Origin: Bacillota bacterium
GTDB taxonomy: Bacteria > Bacillota > Clostridia > Saccharofermentanales > DTU023
Reading direction: 5' to 3'
NCBI GenBank assembly: GCA_029570375.1
Contig: JAKPXB010000046.1
Span: 1 to 64,000, forward strand
Length of the DNA: 64,000 nucleotides
Under the pieces are notes generated by a model, which did not search any database, was not told the origin of the DNA, and was given only the letters and a program-made list of their open reading frames with translations. The position numbers and the translations under genes were made by a program. Below are positions 9,297 to 16,900 of this stretch, one piece after another; positions within the stretch are counted from its first letter, which is position 1; the number at the start of each line of letters is the position of its first letter.

Positions 9297-10577
9297 TCAA
9301 TCCTTTGCCGCCGGATTATTGACGACGCCAACAAAGAGCGGAACGCCTGCGTCGTCGCTGATCACATAGATGAAGGGGCGGTCGAGGTTCATTTCGACTT
9401 TTTGAATCTTATCCGGTTCCATCGATGTGTCTCTTACCTGTATTTCCGTATACGCGGCGGCTTCCACGCCCTTCTCGTTGAGATCGATAAACGCTTCCTG
9501 AGTAATCTTGCCGACTTCCGCGTCTTTGCCCGGGAGCATCACGGAAAAATCGGGAAGACCCTGCACGATCCGCTTGAGTCCCAGGTTTTCCATCGCTTCG
9601 AGGATATCGATCTTATCGCGGTAAGTGAATTTCGGAACGCTGAAAGTAACCTCAGCCCACTGCCGTGTTTCCTCACGAATGGTTTTCAGAAGCGCCGGAT
9701 TCGCGAGAATCGACTCCGGCGTCACGCCTTCTTTCGGAAGAATAAAATCGACGCTTCCGTTCTTCATCGCGATCGCGCTCGCGAGAAACTGATCGGTCGC
9801 TAAATACGTGCCAAGCGTAAAAACCTTATTCATAAACGTCACGCCGCCCACCTGTCCGGAAGGCGCGAAGAAAGGCTTCTTGCTGTTCTCGCTTTCGAGG
9901 AACAGGCTGTCCCATTCCGCTTTGAAGTAGAGTGTATTCATCAGGACAATCAGCACGTCTCTGTCCAGTTCAATGACCGGTTTGATCTTGCCTCTCGTCT
10001 GCTGCTCGACCCACTGGCTCATGATCGACGGCGTGTTCTCATCGGAAAAATCGACTTTGAAAGCGGAGGCGTAGAATTGATTGGCCAGCTGATCGAGCCA
10101 CGACTGCCCTACGTTCCCGCCGAGGTCGTGTTTGAACCAGACGGCATTCGCGATCTGTTCTTCGCTTTCGCCCTCGTGCAGCATCAGCGCGTAGAGATTC
10201 CTGAGTTCTTTGCCGAGATCAGTCGTGCCCGGCACCTCCATGAACTTGCGAAGATCCTCTTTGGTCTTGCCGGCGGATCCTTCCGCCAGCATCGCGAGCG
10301 CGTAGTACAGACTGATCGGAGAGTACAGCGCGTTCTTGTCGCCGTCCGCCGGCAGCGCCGCGCCGGATGTCTTGAACGCGAAATCCCAGAGAGACCGGCG
10401 GAAACTGCCCGATAGTTCATGGTCCGTGTCGCCGGGCTTAACGGCCGCAGGCTGTGCCAGCGTCGACGCCTGGATCGTCTTTTTCGTCCCGCATCCCGCG
10501 ACAGCTGTGCCCAGCATGATAAGACACAGCAAGAACGCGGCTACGCGCGGTATTTGTTTCGATTGAAAAGATTTCAT
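9297..10577 (-). CDS. Serpin-family protease inhibitor, lipoprotein
   Basis: Extracellular, membrane-anchored serine protease inhibitor. Signal peptide with lipobox AVAG-C (about residue 29), then a full serpin fold of about 380 residues: NALYSPISLYYALAMLAEGS (helix B/shutter Ser), NAVWFKHD, NTLYFKAEW, FSVPKFTYRDK (s6A/s2A strands), KITQEAFIDLNEKG leading into the reactive-centre loop hinge GVEAAAYTE, and RPFIYVIS..GVPLFVGVVNNP (s4B-s5B). The small-residue hinge fits an inhibitory serpin; the P1 residue and target protease cannot be read. The stop lies 2 bp from the convergent glucosidase stop. Start has AAGGAG 7 bp upstream. Closest relative is the next gene upstream. Confidence 0.93.
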   Translation of the reverse strand: MKSFQSKQIPRVAAFLLCLIMLGTAVAGCGTKKTIQASTLAQPAAVKPGDTDHELSGSFRRSLWDFAFKTSGAALPADGDKNALYSPISLYYALAMLAEGSAGKTKEDLRKFMEVPGTTDLGKELRNLYALMLHEGESEEQIANAVWFKHDLGGNVGQSWLDQLANQFYASAFKVDFSDENTPSIMSQWVEQQTRGKIKPVIELDRDVLIVLMNTLYFKAEWDSLFLESENSKKPFFAPSGQVGGVTFMNKVFTLGTYLATDQFLASAIAMKNGSVDFILPKEGVTPESILANPALLKTIREETRQWAEVTFSVPKFTYRDKIDILEAMENLGLKRIVQGLPDFSVMLPGKDAEVGKITQEAFIDLNEKGVEAAAYTEIQVRDTSMEPDKIQKVEMNLDRPFIYVISDDAGVPLFVGVVNNPAAKD

Positions 10578-10633
10578 ACTATGCTCCTTTCACCCGTCGT
10601 CTTTGGGATGGTTCGCGTTTCGGCGGACGGCTT

Positions 10634-10693
10634 TCCCGTCCGGTCATTTCGGGGGATAGTTCTCCCGTCCGGTTATTCCGGGGGGGACGGTTC
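10634..10693. repeat. Short tandem repeat in the spacer between the serpin genes
   Basis: Two imperfect copies, about 29 bp apart, each starting TCCCGTCCGGT and running into a G-run. The second copy continues into GGGGACGGTTCTTCTGTCCC, a REP-like palindromic motif also seen in variant form at 12087-12100 and 37521-37534. Confidence 0.55.
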
Positions 10694-10764
10694 TTCTGTC
10701 CCGAAGGCGAAAGATCCGTCCCCATCGCTGATGAATTTGCCTTTTCTTGTCTGCCGTATGTTCT

Positions 10765-12042
10765 TTATTTGCCTGCCGCCGGATTATTGACGACGCCGAC
10801 AAACAGCGGAACGCCCGCGTCATCGCTGATCACATAGATGAACGGACGGTCGAGATGCATCTCAATCTTCTCTTCGCCTGGCTGCATCGCGGTGCATTTT
10901 ACCGTAACCTCTGTGTAGGCGGCCGCTTCCACACCTTCCTCGTTGAGATCAATAAAAGCTTCCTGCGAAATTTTGCTGACGAATGCGTCAATCCCGGGGA
11001 GCATGACGGACAGATCGGGATTGTCCTGTACGATCCGTTTGAGGCCTAACCCTTCCATTGTCTTGAGAATATCGATCTTGTCGCGGTAGGAGAACTTCGG
11101 AACGCTGAAAGTAACCTCAGCCGGTTTCCTGGTTCCCTCACGGATTACCTTCATAAGATTCTGGTCTGCCAGGATCGACTCGGGCGTCACACCTTCATTC
11201 GGAAGAATGAAATCGATGCGGCCATTGTTCAGCGGCATTTCACACGCGAGGAACCGGTCGGCCGCCAGATACAAGAGTCTCGGGAAAACCGCATTCATGA
11301 ACGTCACGCCTTCCACTTCCCCCGAAGGGGCGAAGAACAGTTTCTTGCTGTTGTTGTCTTTAGAGAATCGTTTCTCCCAATTCGCTTTGAAATAGAGCGT
11401 ATTCATCAGAACAATCAGCACCTGATTGTCCAATTCAATGGAAGGTTTGATCTTGCCTCTTGTCTGCTGCTCGACCCACTGGCTCATGATCGACGGCGTG
11501 TTCTTGTCCAGAAAATCGACCTTAAAAGCGGACGCGTAAAATTGATTGGCCAGCTGATCGAGCCATGCCTGCCCCACTTTTTCGCCGAGATCGTGCTTGA
11601 ACCAGACGGCGTTCGCGATCTGTTCCTCGCTTTCGCCCTCTTGCAGCATCATCGCGTAGAGTTTCTGGAGTTCCTTGCCGAGATCTTCCGCGCCTGTCAG
11701 CGCCATGAACTTGCGAAGATCCTCCTTCGTCTTGCCCGCCGATCCTTCTTCCAGCATCGCGAGCGCGTAGTACAGGCTGATCGGCGAGTACAGCGCGTTC
11801 TTGTCGCCCTTTGCCGGCAGCGCCGCGCCGGATGTCCTGAACGCGAAATCCCATAGATTATTCAAAAAGCTCTCAGGCACTTCGCCAAAGATGCCGCCTG
11901 GCTTAACGGCGGCAGGCTTCGCCAGTGTCGCCGCTTCGATCGCCTTCCCCGACCCGCAGCCGGCGACAGCAGTCCCGAGCATCATCAGACAAAGTAAGAG
12001 CGCGGCTACGCGCAGCATCTGTTTCGATTGAAGTATTTTCAT
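10765..12042 (-). CDS. Serpin-family protease inhibitor, lipoprotein (paralogue)
   Basis: Second serpin, 425 residues, co-directional with and upstream of the other. Signal peptide and lipobox AVAG-C, NALYSPISLYYALAMLEEGS, NAVWFKHDLGEK, NTLYFKANW, FSVPKFSYRDK and hinge GVEAAAYTE match the first copy; most of the difference is in the mid-body and the reactive loop (here TEVTVKCTAMQPGEEK versus TEIQVRDTSMEPDKIQK), consistent with duplication followed by divergence of target specificity. Start chosen at the ATG 9 bp after GGAGG; an in-frame ATG seven codons earlier lacks a site. The 187-bp gap to the downstream copy carries short repeats. Confidence 0.93.
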   Translation of the reverse strand: MKILQSKQMLRVAALLLCLMMLGTAVAGCGSGKAIEAATLAKPAAVKPGGIFGEVPESFLNNLWDFAFRTSGAALPAKGDKNALYSPISLYYALAMLEEGSAGKTKEDLRKFMALTGAEDLGKELQKLYAMMLQEGESEEQIANAVWFKHDLGEKVGQAWLDQLANQFYASAFKVDFLDKNTPSIMSQWVEQQTRGKIKPSIELDNQVLIVLMNTLYFKANWEKRFSKDNNSKKLFFAPSGEVEGVTFMNAVFPRLLYLAADRFLACEMPLNNGRIDFILPNEGVTPESILADQNLMKVIREGTRKPAEVTFSVPKFSYRDKIDILKTMEGLGLKRIVQDNPDLSVMLPGIDAFVSKISQEAFIDLNEEGVEAAAYTEVTVKCTAMQPGEEKIEMHLDRPFIYVISDDAGVPLFVGVVNNPAAGK

Positions 12043-12312
12043 TTTATATTTCCTCCATGGCAAGGATGGCTCGATTGTCTATGTGACTAAAGAACCGTCC
12101 CTCTCTCCTTTCTCCCATGAGCGTTCCGCCGATGACCGACGCTATCCGGCAGGGTACTCACCTTATTAGACGACATGATTCTGATCAGGTTACGATTACG
12201 GAGAAATCTCTTTCACATCCGGTTCGCGTTTTCAGATGCTCTGTCCCGGAGAGAGTCGGAGTGAATGACACTAAATTCTTACATGAAAGGAATAAAGCGG
12301 AGATTTATGCGA

Positions 12313-13170
12313 TTATGGCCTTTTAACGCCTATTGTCCCGATGGTCTGTCCCTGAAGGACGGGAAGTTCGCGCTCATATACCGCAGACCAGGCGTCCGAC
12401 AGCGCAATCTGCCCGTGTTTGACAAGCCAGACAATGGTTGACCCGCCGAAACAGAAATAACCTTTCTCGTCCCCCCGTCGGAACGAATGAATCGGATGGT
12501 TGACTATCCTTCCCACCATCATGGCGCCTACTTCAATCTGGATAATATCCCCCAAATGATCGAAATGCAGTATCTGCCATGTGCGCGCGTTTTCCTGCAG
12601 GACAGATGTCGCGCTTAATCCTATCGGATGGACTGTATGATAGCGTCCTGGAATCTCTCGAGGGGAAGAGGCCTGGCCGCTGTCGCTGAACAGATAGCGG
12701 TGGTAGTCGTGCACCTGCAGCCGGAAAATAAGCGCGGTTCCCTCTTCGTATTCTTTGGCGGCCTGATCGTCGCGAAGTAGCGAGGCCACCGTGTATGGCT
12801 GCCCTTTGATGGAAAATGATGTATCAGGCGCTATTCTGACGGCTGAAAGCCTCCCGTCACAGGGGCTGATCACATCCTCCGGCGCGAGTGAATACGGACG
12901 CGAACCCGGCTTTATTCTCCGAATAAAAAAATCATTGAAAGAACGGAATGGTCCCGATTCGTAGGACGACATATCAATCCGATTGTCGCGGATAAATGGT
13001 TGGATGCGATTTCTGGACCACCTCGATCGGATGGGCAAGGTACACATTGACGTAAACCATTTTCTGGAAATCACGGCATTGAGAATGAAACGGCCGGAAG
13101 GTGTTCCGTACAAGCGCTTGAGCCATCGTATCTGCCCTGTTTCCCGCACTTGTTCAGCGTCGGAGAACAT
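12313..13170 (-). CDS. psd: Phosphatidylserine decarboxylase proenzyme
   Basis: Converts phosphatidylserine to phosphatidylethanolamine at the membrane. 285 residues. Family blocks: SPCDGRLSAVRI, FRLQVHDYHRYLFSDSG (conserved D-Y-H-R), TVHPIGLSATSVLQENAR, VGAMMVGRI, and the autocatalytic site CFGGSTIVWL, where cleavage between Gly and Ser makes the pyruvoyl group. The start overlaps the end of pssA by 17 bp, so the two act as a translationally linked pair. No strong ribosome site is visible, consistent with coupling. Confidence 0.95.
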   Translation of the reverse strand: MFSDAEQVRETGQIRWLKRLYGTPSGRFILNAVISRKWFTSMCTLPIRSRWSRNRIQPFIRDNRIDMSSYESGPFRSFNDFFIRRIKPGSRPYSLAPEDVISPCDGRLSAVRIAPDTSFSIKGQPYTVASLLRDDQAAKEYEEGTALIFRLQVHDYHRYLFSDSGQASSPREIPGRYHTVHPIGLSATSVLQENARTWQILHFDHLGDIIQIEVGAMMVGRIVNHPIHSFRRGDEKGYFCFGGSTIVWLVKHGQIALSDAWSAVYERELPVLQGQTIGTIGVKRP

Positions 13171-13789
13171 AGGCGATAATCAGAACGACAATGTAGAGGA
13201 GCATGAAAGGATAATGTCTCTTCTTAACTTTAGGAAAGTGGATAGGGCTGACGAACAGGATTGCCATCACGAACATCACACACGCGAGCAGAATCTGCCC
13301 GAACCGGGCCGGCAGCAGATTCGCGATCAGCCAGAACAGGGGGAAGATTCCCGCAGCGCATGTTATAGGCATTCCAATGAAATAATCGCCTGCCGCCTCT
13401 CCTTCGACGGCTCGAAAAGCCAGCACATTGAAGTACGCCAGTCTGGTGATCCCTGCAAGCAGATACAGCAGGAAGATAGGGATGAAATACCATTGAGAAA
13501 GGCCAAATGCATAGAGAACCACGGGGGGAACAAAGCCAAAATTGATCACATCCGCCAGCGAATCGAGCTCTATCCCAAAGCGTTTTTCATCAGGGACGCG
13601 TTCTTTTTTGCCGCGAGCGATCGGTCCGTCAAACATGTCAAAGACACCCGCCATCATCAGGCAGATCATCCCCGCGTCAACGCGCCCGCACAAAGCAAGC
13701 CACATCCCGAGTACGCCGCATACAACGGCTGTGAATGTAACCGGCATCGCGCGATTCGCAAATCCCAAGAACAGCATCTTCTTTTTCAT
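13154..13789 (-). CDS. pssA: CDP-diacylglycerol-serine O-phosphatidyltransferase
   Basis: Membrane enzyme making phosphatidylserine from CDP-DAG and serine, the substrate of Psd. 211 residues, about six membrane helices. The CDP-alcohol phosphotransferase signature is present (DMFDGPIAR ... GIELDSLAD), but 12 residues separate AR from the next Gly instead of the usual 8; the aspartates are all there. Start: the ATG at 13789 lacks a ribosome site and sits directly after a promoter-like sequence, so the mRNA may be leaderless, or translation may begin at a later Met (residue 5 or 15). Confidence 0.93.
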   Translation of the reverse strand: MKKKMLFLGFANRAMPVTFTAVVCGVLGMWLALCGRVDAGMICLMMAGVFDMFDGPIARGKKERVPDEKRFGIELDSLADVINFGFVPPVVLYAFGLSQWYFIPIFLLYLLAGITRLAYFNVLAFRAVEGEAAGDYFIGMPITCAAGIFPLFWLIANLLPARFGQILLACVMFVMAILFVSPIHFPKVKKRHYPFMLLYIVVLIIAYVLRR

Positions 13790-13795
13790 GAGTCA

Positions 13796-13824
13796 ACTAT
13801 ACCCCAATCGGCGCACAGTTCCAA
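13796..13824 (-). promoter_or_regulatory. Sigma-A-type promoter for pssA-psd
   Basis: Reading the minus strand: -35 TTGGAA, 17-bp spacer, -10 TATAGT. The -10 ends only 6 bp before the pssA ATG, so initiation here would give a leaderless transcript. Confidence 0.55.
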
Positions 13825-13920
13825 CCAGAACCCTTTAGTTTTTACGGTTATGCGGAAATGACCGCAAACCTTCACCGAAGATGGCGGCGCAGGCGGCAGG
13901 CGGCGTGTGACGCGTGTGAT

Positions 13921-13949
13921 TTGAAGCCCTTCTGAAATCGTGCTATCAT
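13921..13949 (+). promoter_or_regulatory. Promoter of the 6S-like RNA
   Basis: -35 TTGAAG, exactly 17 bp, -10 TATCAT; the predicted start near 13956 coincides with the beginning of the structured RNA. Confidence 0.6.
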
Positions 13950-13955
13950 TTAATT

Positions 13956-14134
13956 GCCTGAAATGCGCGGAACTCTTGTTTTTGGACCACCATTTTTTGA
14001 TAGGGAGTCCGAGTCGAAGTGGAATACGAACAAGCCTTCTCAGGACGTTCTAAGGCCACCGCAGGGCACCCACCTGGCGAGTAGGCTGGGTATCGAAAAA
14101 GGAGCCCGCCATTTCGGGTTTCTTATTGCTTTTT
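13956..14134 (+). ncRNA. ssrS: Probable 6S RNA
   Basis: A ~180-nt stand-alone transcript with its own promoter and terminator before cysS. It can fold as one long interrupted hairpin: closing stem CTCTTGTTTTTG (13973-13984) with CGAAAAAGGAG near 14094-14104, and an apical stem GCCTT (14034-14038) with AAGGC (14052-14056). The 3' side has CCACCGCAGGGCACCCACCTG, shortened here as CACCGCAGGGCACCCACCT, which I recognise as resembling the conserved 3' block of 6S RNAs (ACCGC..GGCACCCACCT). 6S RNA mimics an open promoter and sequesters sigma-A RNA polymerase in stationary phase. Family assignment is from memory of the consensus, so moderate confidence; no coding frame fits better. Confidence 0.6.
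14102..14134 (+). terminator. Rho-independent terminator after the 6S-like RNA
   Basis: Stem AGCCCG/CGGGTT with a short loop followed by a T-rich run ending TGCTTTTT, 33 bp before the cysS start. Confidence 0.6.
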
Positions 14135-14167
14135 GATGCGTGTCAATCGAACCACACAGGAGGAACC

Positions 14168-15583
14168 ATGCGAATTTACAACTCTATGACAAGACAAAAA
14201 GAAGAGTTGACACCGCTTGAAGATAACCATTTCAAAATCTACGTCTGCGGACCGACTGTCTACGATCTGTTTCACATCGGGAATGCGCGCGCTTTCATCA
14301 CATTTGATACGCTGAGAAGATATCTGCTCTGGCTGGGCTACGAGGTCTCATACATTCAGAATTTCACAGATATCGACGACAAAGTTATCCTGAGAGCACA
14401 AACCGAAGGCATCACGACGAAAGAGCTCGCTGACAAGATGATCGTCGAGTATTTCAAGGACGCTGACGGTCTGAATATCATGCGCGCCACTATGCATCCG
14501 CGGGCGACAGAATCCATCGGTGATATCATTCATCTGATCGCAATGCTCCAGGATAAGGGTTATGCCTATACGACGAATGACGGTGTCTATTTCTCCATTG
14601 ACCGGTACCCTGCTTATGGCCGGCTTTCCGGACACAATCTTGATGATCTGATCGCGGGTGCCAGTGAGCGCGTTTCAGAACTCGAAGGTAAGCGGAATCC
14701 TCTCGATTTCGCGCTATGGAAATTCAAGAAAGAAGGCGAACCTTTCTGGCCGAGTCCCTGGGGAGAAGGCCGCCCGGGATGGCACATCGAGTGCTCTGCC
14801 ATGAGTCTCGCCAATCTTGGAGAGACGATTGATATACACGCCGGAGGCGTCGACTTAACTTTTCCGCACCATGAGAATGAAATTGCGCAGAGCCAGGCCG
14901 CGACAGGGAAGCCGTTCGTCCGTTACTGGGTACACAACGGTTTCGTTAATGTAAACTATGAGAAAATGTCAAAATCACTTGGCAATTTCTTTACCGTCCG
15001 GGACCTCGCCGATCGTTACCCCTATCACATCCTTCGATTCTTTATCCTCCAGGCGCACTACCGCATGCCTGTCAATTTCTCGGATGACCTGCTCGATGCG
15101 GCCGTTACAAGCTGGCAGCGTATTGTCTCTTGTGTGGATCACCTCGATTTTGTCGCGAAAGCTTCAGAGGACACCGAAACCGATTCCGTGAAGGATCAGG
15201 ATCTCGCCGAAGAGATCGCTGCCTGCCGTTTCAATTGGCAGAAGGCGATGGATGATGACTTGAATACGGCGGACGCGATCGCCGCCTTGTTTGAACTTAT
15301 CCGGGCTTCCAATTCGGCTTCCGCGTCAGGCGTCGTCTCGTCGAAAACACTGCTCTCCGCGCGCGATACACTGATTGAACTGCTCGGTGTTCTCGGCCTT
15401 GACCCGATGGCAAAGAAAGACGGCGGGATCCCCATGGAGATTCTCGCGATGGCGGAAGAGCGTTTAAAGGCTAAGAAAGCACGTGATTTCGCTACAGCTG
15501 ACAAAATTCGCAACGAGATCCTCGCCAGAGGATACAAGATTGAAGATACCCCCCAGGGCGTGCGCATTATCGCGGTCGATTGA
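14168..15583 (+). CDS. cysS: Cysteinyl-tRNA synthetase
   Basis: Class I aminoacyl-tRNA synthetase charging tRNA-Cys; 471 residues. Visible: YVCGPTVYDLFHIGNAR (zinc Cys plus HIGH motif), WPSPWGEGRPGWHIECSAM (zinc Cys, His), GGVDLTFPHHENEIAQSQA, and KMSKSLGN. The ATG at 14168 has AGGAGGAACC immediately upstream. First gene of the unit cysS-mrnC-rlmB, an arrangement typical of Firmicutes. No T-box antiterminator element is visible in the leader. Confidence 0.97.
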   Translation: MRIYNSMTRQKEELTPLEDNHFKIYVCGPTVYDLFHIGNARAFITFDTLRRYLLWLGYEVSYIQNFTDIDDKVILRAQTEGITTKELADKMIVEYFKDADGLNIMRATMHPRATESIGDIIHLIAMLQDKGYAYTTNDGVYFSIDRYPAYGRLSGHNLDDLIAGASERVSELEGKRNPLDFALWKFKKEGEPFWPSPWGEGRPGWHIECSAMSLANLGETIDIHAGGVDLTFPHHENEIAQSQAATGKPFVRYWVHNGFVNVNYEKMSKSLGNFFTVRDLADRYPYHILRFFILQAHYRMPVNFSDDLLDAAVTSWQRIVSCVDHLDFVAKASEDTETDSVKDQDLAEEIAACRFNWQKAMDDDLNTADAIAALFELIRASNSASASGVVSSKTLLSARDTLIELLGVLGLDPMAKKDGGIPMEILAMAEERLKAKKARDFATADKIRNEILARGYKIEDTPQGVRIIAVD

Positions 15584-15605
15584 GGCGCTGACTACGGCTT
15601 TGTCA

Positions 15606-16049
15606 ATGGAAGTTATTTCAAACAAAGAGCTGCTCGCGTACTCTGTATCGACACTCGCCTGGATTGGCGACGCAGTTTTCGAGCTTCAGATACGCTCTCT
15701 CCTCGCGCGCCGGCACCCCGCGACATCGGGGAAACTTCACCACATGGCAACTGCCTTTGTCAGTGCGGGCGGACAGGCGAACCTGCTTGACGCCCTGAGT
15801 AACGGCAGCTGTGATTTTCCTCTGTCGGAACAGGAAGCCAATCTTCTTCAAAGGGCAAGAAATTTCCACTGTCACAGCGCCCCGCGCCATGCTGATCCGG
15901 CTGATTATCGACAGGCGACGGCTTTCGAGGCTTTGATCGGATGGCTGTGGCTTAATGGACAAAACGACCGTATAGCAAAGCTCGTCGATTTTGCCATCCG
16001 GCATTCGGGAATGATGGAACTCTACGAACTCGACAATCACGATTCATGA
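15606..16049 (+). CDS. mrnC: Mini-ribonuclease III (23S rRNA maturation)
   Basis: RNase III-like catalytic domain without a double-stranded RNA-binding domain, 147 residues; in Bacillus it trims 23S rRNA precursors. The signature LAWIGDAVFELQIRSLL contains the catalytic Asp, and YRQATAFEALIGWLWLNGQ matches the RNase III C-terminal catalytic helix with its conserved Glu. Start ATG at 15606 is 23 bp after cysS; the ribosome site is weak, suggesting coupling. Ends in an ATGA overlap with rlmB. Confidence 0.92.
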   Translation: MEVISNKELLAYSVSTLAWIGDAVFELQIRSLLARRHPATSGKLHHMATAFVSAGGQANLLDALSNGSCDFPLSEQEANLLQRARNFHCHSAPRHADPADYRQATAFEALIGWLWLNGQNDRIAKLVDFAIRHSGMMELYELDNHDS

Positions 16050-16828
16050 GAAGAGACAAAATGGAACAGAACGAACGGGAATTAATCCAATTAGAGGGCA
16101 GAAATCCGATTGCGGAAGCGCTTGCGGCCGGTCGTTCCATCAACAAAGTCTATATTCTGCAAAGCGCGCGCAGGTCTCATGCTGACGCAGCTCTCGCACG
16201 CCTCGCGGCCGATTGCAAAGAGAACGGCGCTGTCGTGACGTACGTCACCCGCGCGGTCCTCGACAGCATGGCAGCCACAGGCGCGCATCAGGGTATCATC
16301 GCCGAAGCCGCCCCCTATCAATATACTGATCTGCAAGAGATTCTCCTCCGGTGCGAACGGCAGAACAAATCTCCGTTTCTCATCCTGCTCGATCACATAC
16401 AGGACGCTTACAACCTCGGATCGATTCTGCGGATTGCTGATGGAGCCGGCGTTGACGCCGTTATTATCCCGCAGCGCCGCTCCGTATCGCTCAACGCAGC
16501 CGTCGCGAAAGCCTCTGCCGGAGCGGTCGAGCACGTTCCGATCTGCCGCGTTGTCAACCTCTCGAAAACCGTGCTCGATCTCAAAGACGCTGGATTTTGG
16601 GTTTATGGAAGCGCGGCAAATGGAAAAACCGCGTATGATCAAGCAAATTATTCGGGCAAAATCGCGCTCATAGTCGGGAGCGAAGGAGACGGCATCTCGG
16701 ACAAGCTGCTCGCGCATTGCGATTTTCTGCTCACGATCCCATTGCGAGGAAAGGTCAATTCACTCAACGCGGCTGTGGCAGCCGGCATTATCACTTTTGA
16801 AGCAGCGCGTCAGCGCGGAATAAGTTGA
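16046..16828 (+). CDS. rlmB: 23S rRNA 2'-O-ribose methyltransferase, RlmB/TrmH (SpoU) type
   Basis: SPOUT-fold methyltransferase, 260 residues: N-terminal substrate-binding domain (EGRNPIAEALAAGRSINKVY) and a knotted SAM domain with motif 1 LDHIQDAYNLGSILRIADG, motif 2 ALIVGSEGDGIS and motif 3 IPLRGKVNSLNAAVAAGI. Target is probably a conserved Gm in 23S rRNA. The first ATG overlaps the mrnC stop; Met at 16061 is an alternative. Confidence 0.93.
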   Translation: MRRDKMEQNERELIQLEGRNPIAEALAAGRSINKVYILQSARRSHADAALARLAADCKENGAVVTYVTRAVLDSMAATGAHQGIIAEAAPYQYTDLQEILLRCERQNKSPFLILLDHIQDAYNLGSILRIADGAGVDAVIIPQRRSVSLNAAVAKASAGAVEHVPICRVVNLSKTVLDLKDAGFWVYGSAANGKTAYDQANYSGKIALIVGSEGDGISDKLLAHCDFLLTIPLRGKVNSLNAAVAAGIITFEAARQRGIS

Positions 16829-16900
16829 ACTTGAACACGCTTTTAAAGTAAGGCACAATGAACTCGACACAATGGAAACTGTGATAGGCGGGGCTCTTCT

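Noticed and set aside
12983..13861. Long plus-strand frame across psd/pssA
   Set aside because: Antisense shadow; both minus-strand genes have clear family motifs.
13950..14167. T-box leader for cysS
   Set aside because: No AGGGTGGNACCGCG element or specifier loop; the region fits a 6S-type hairpin better, and SRP RNA motifs are absent.
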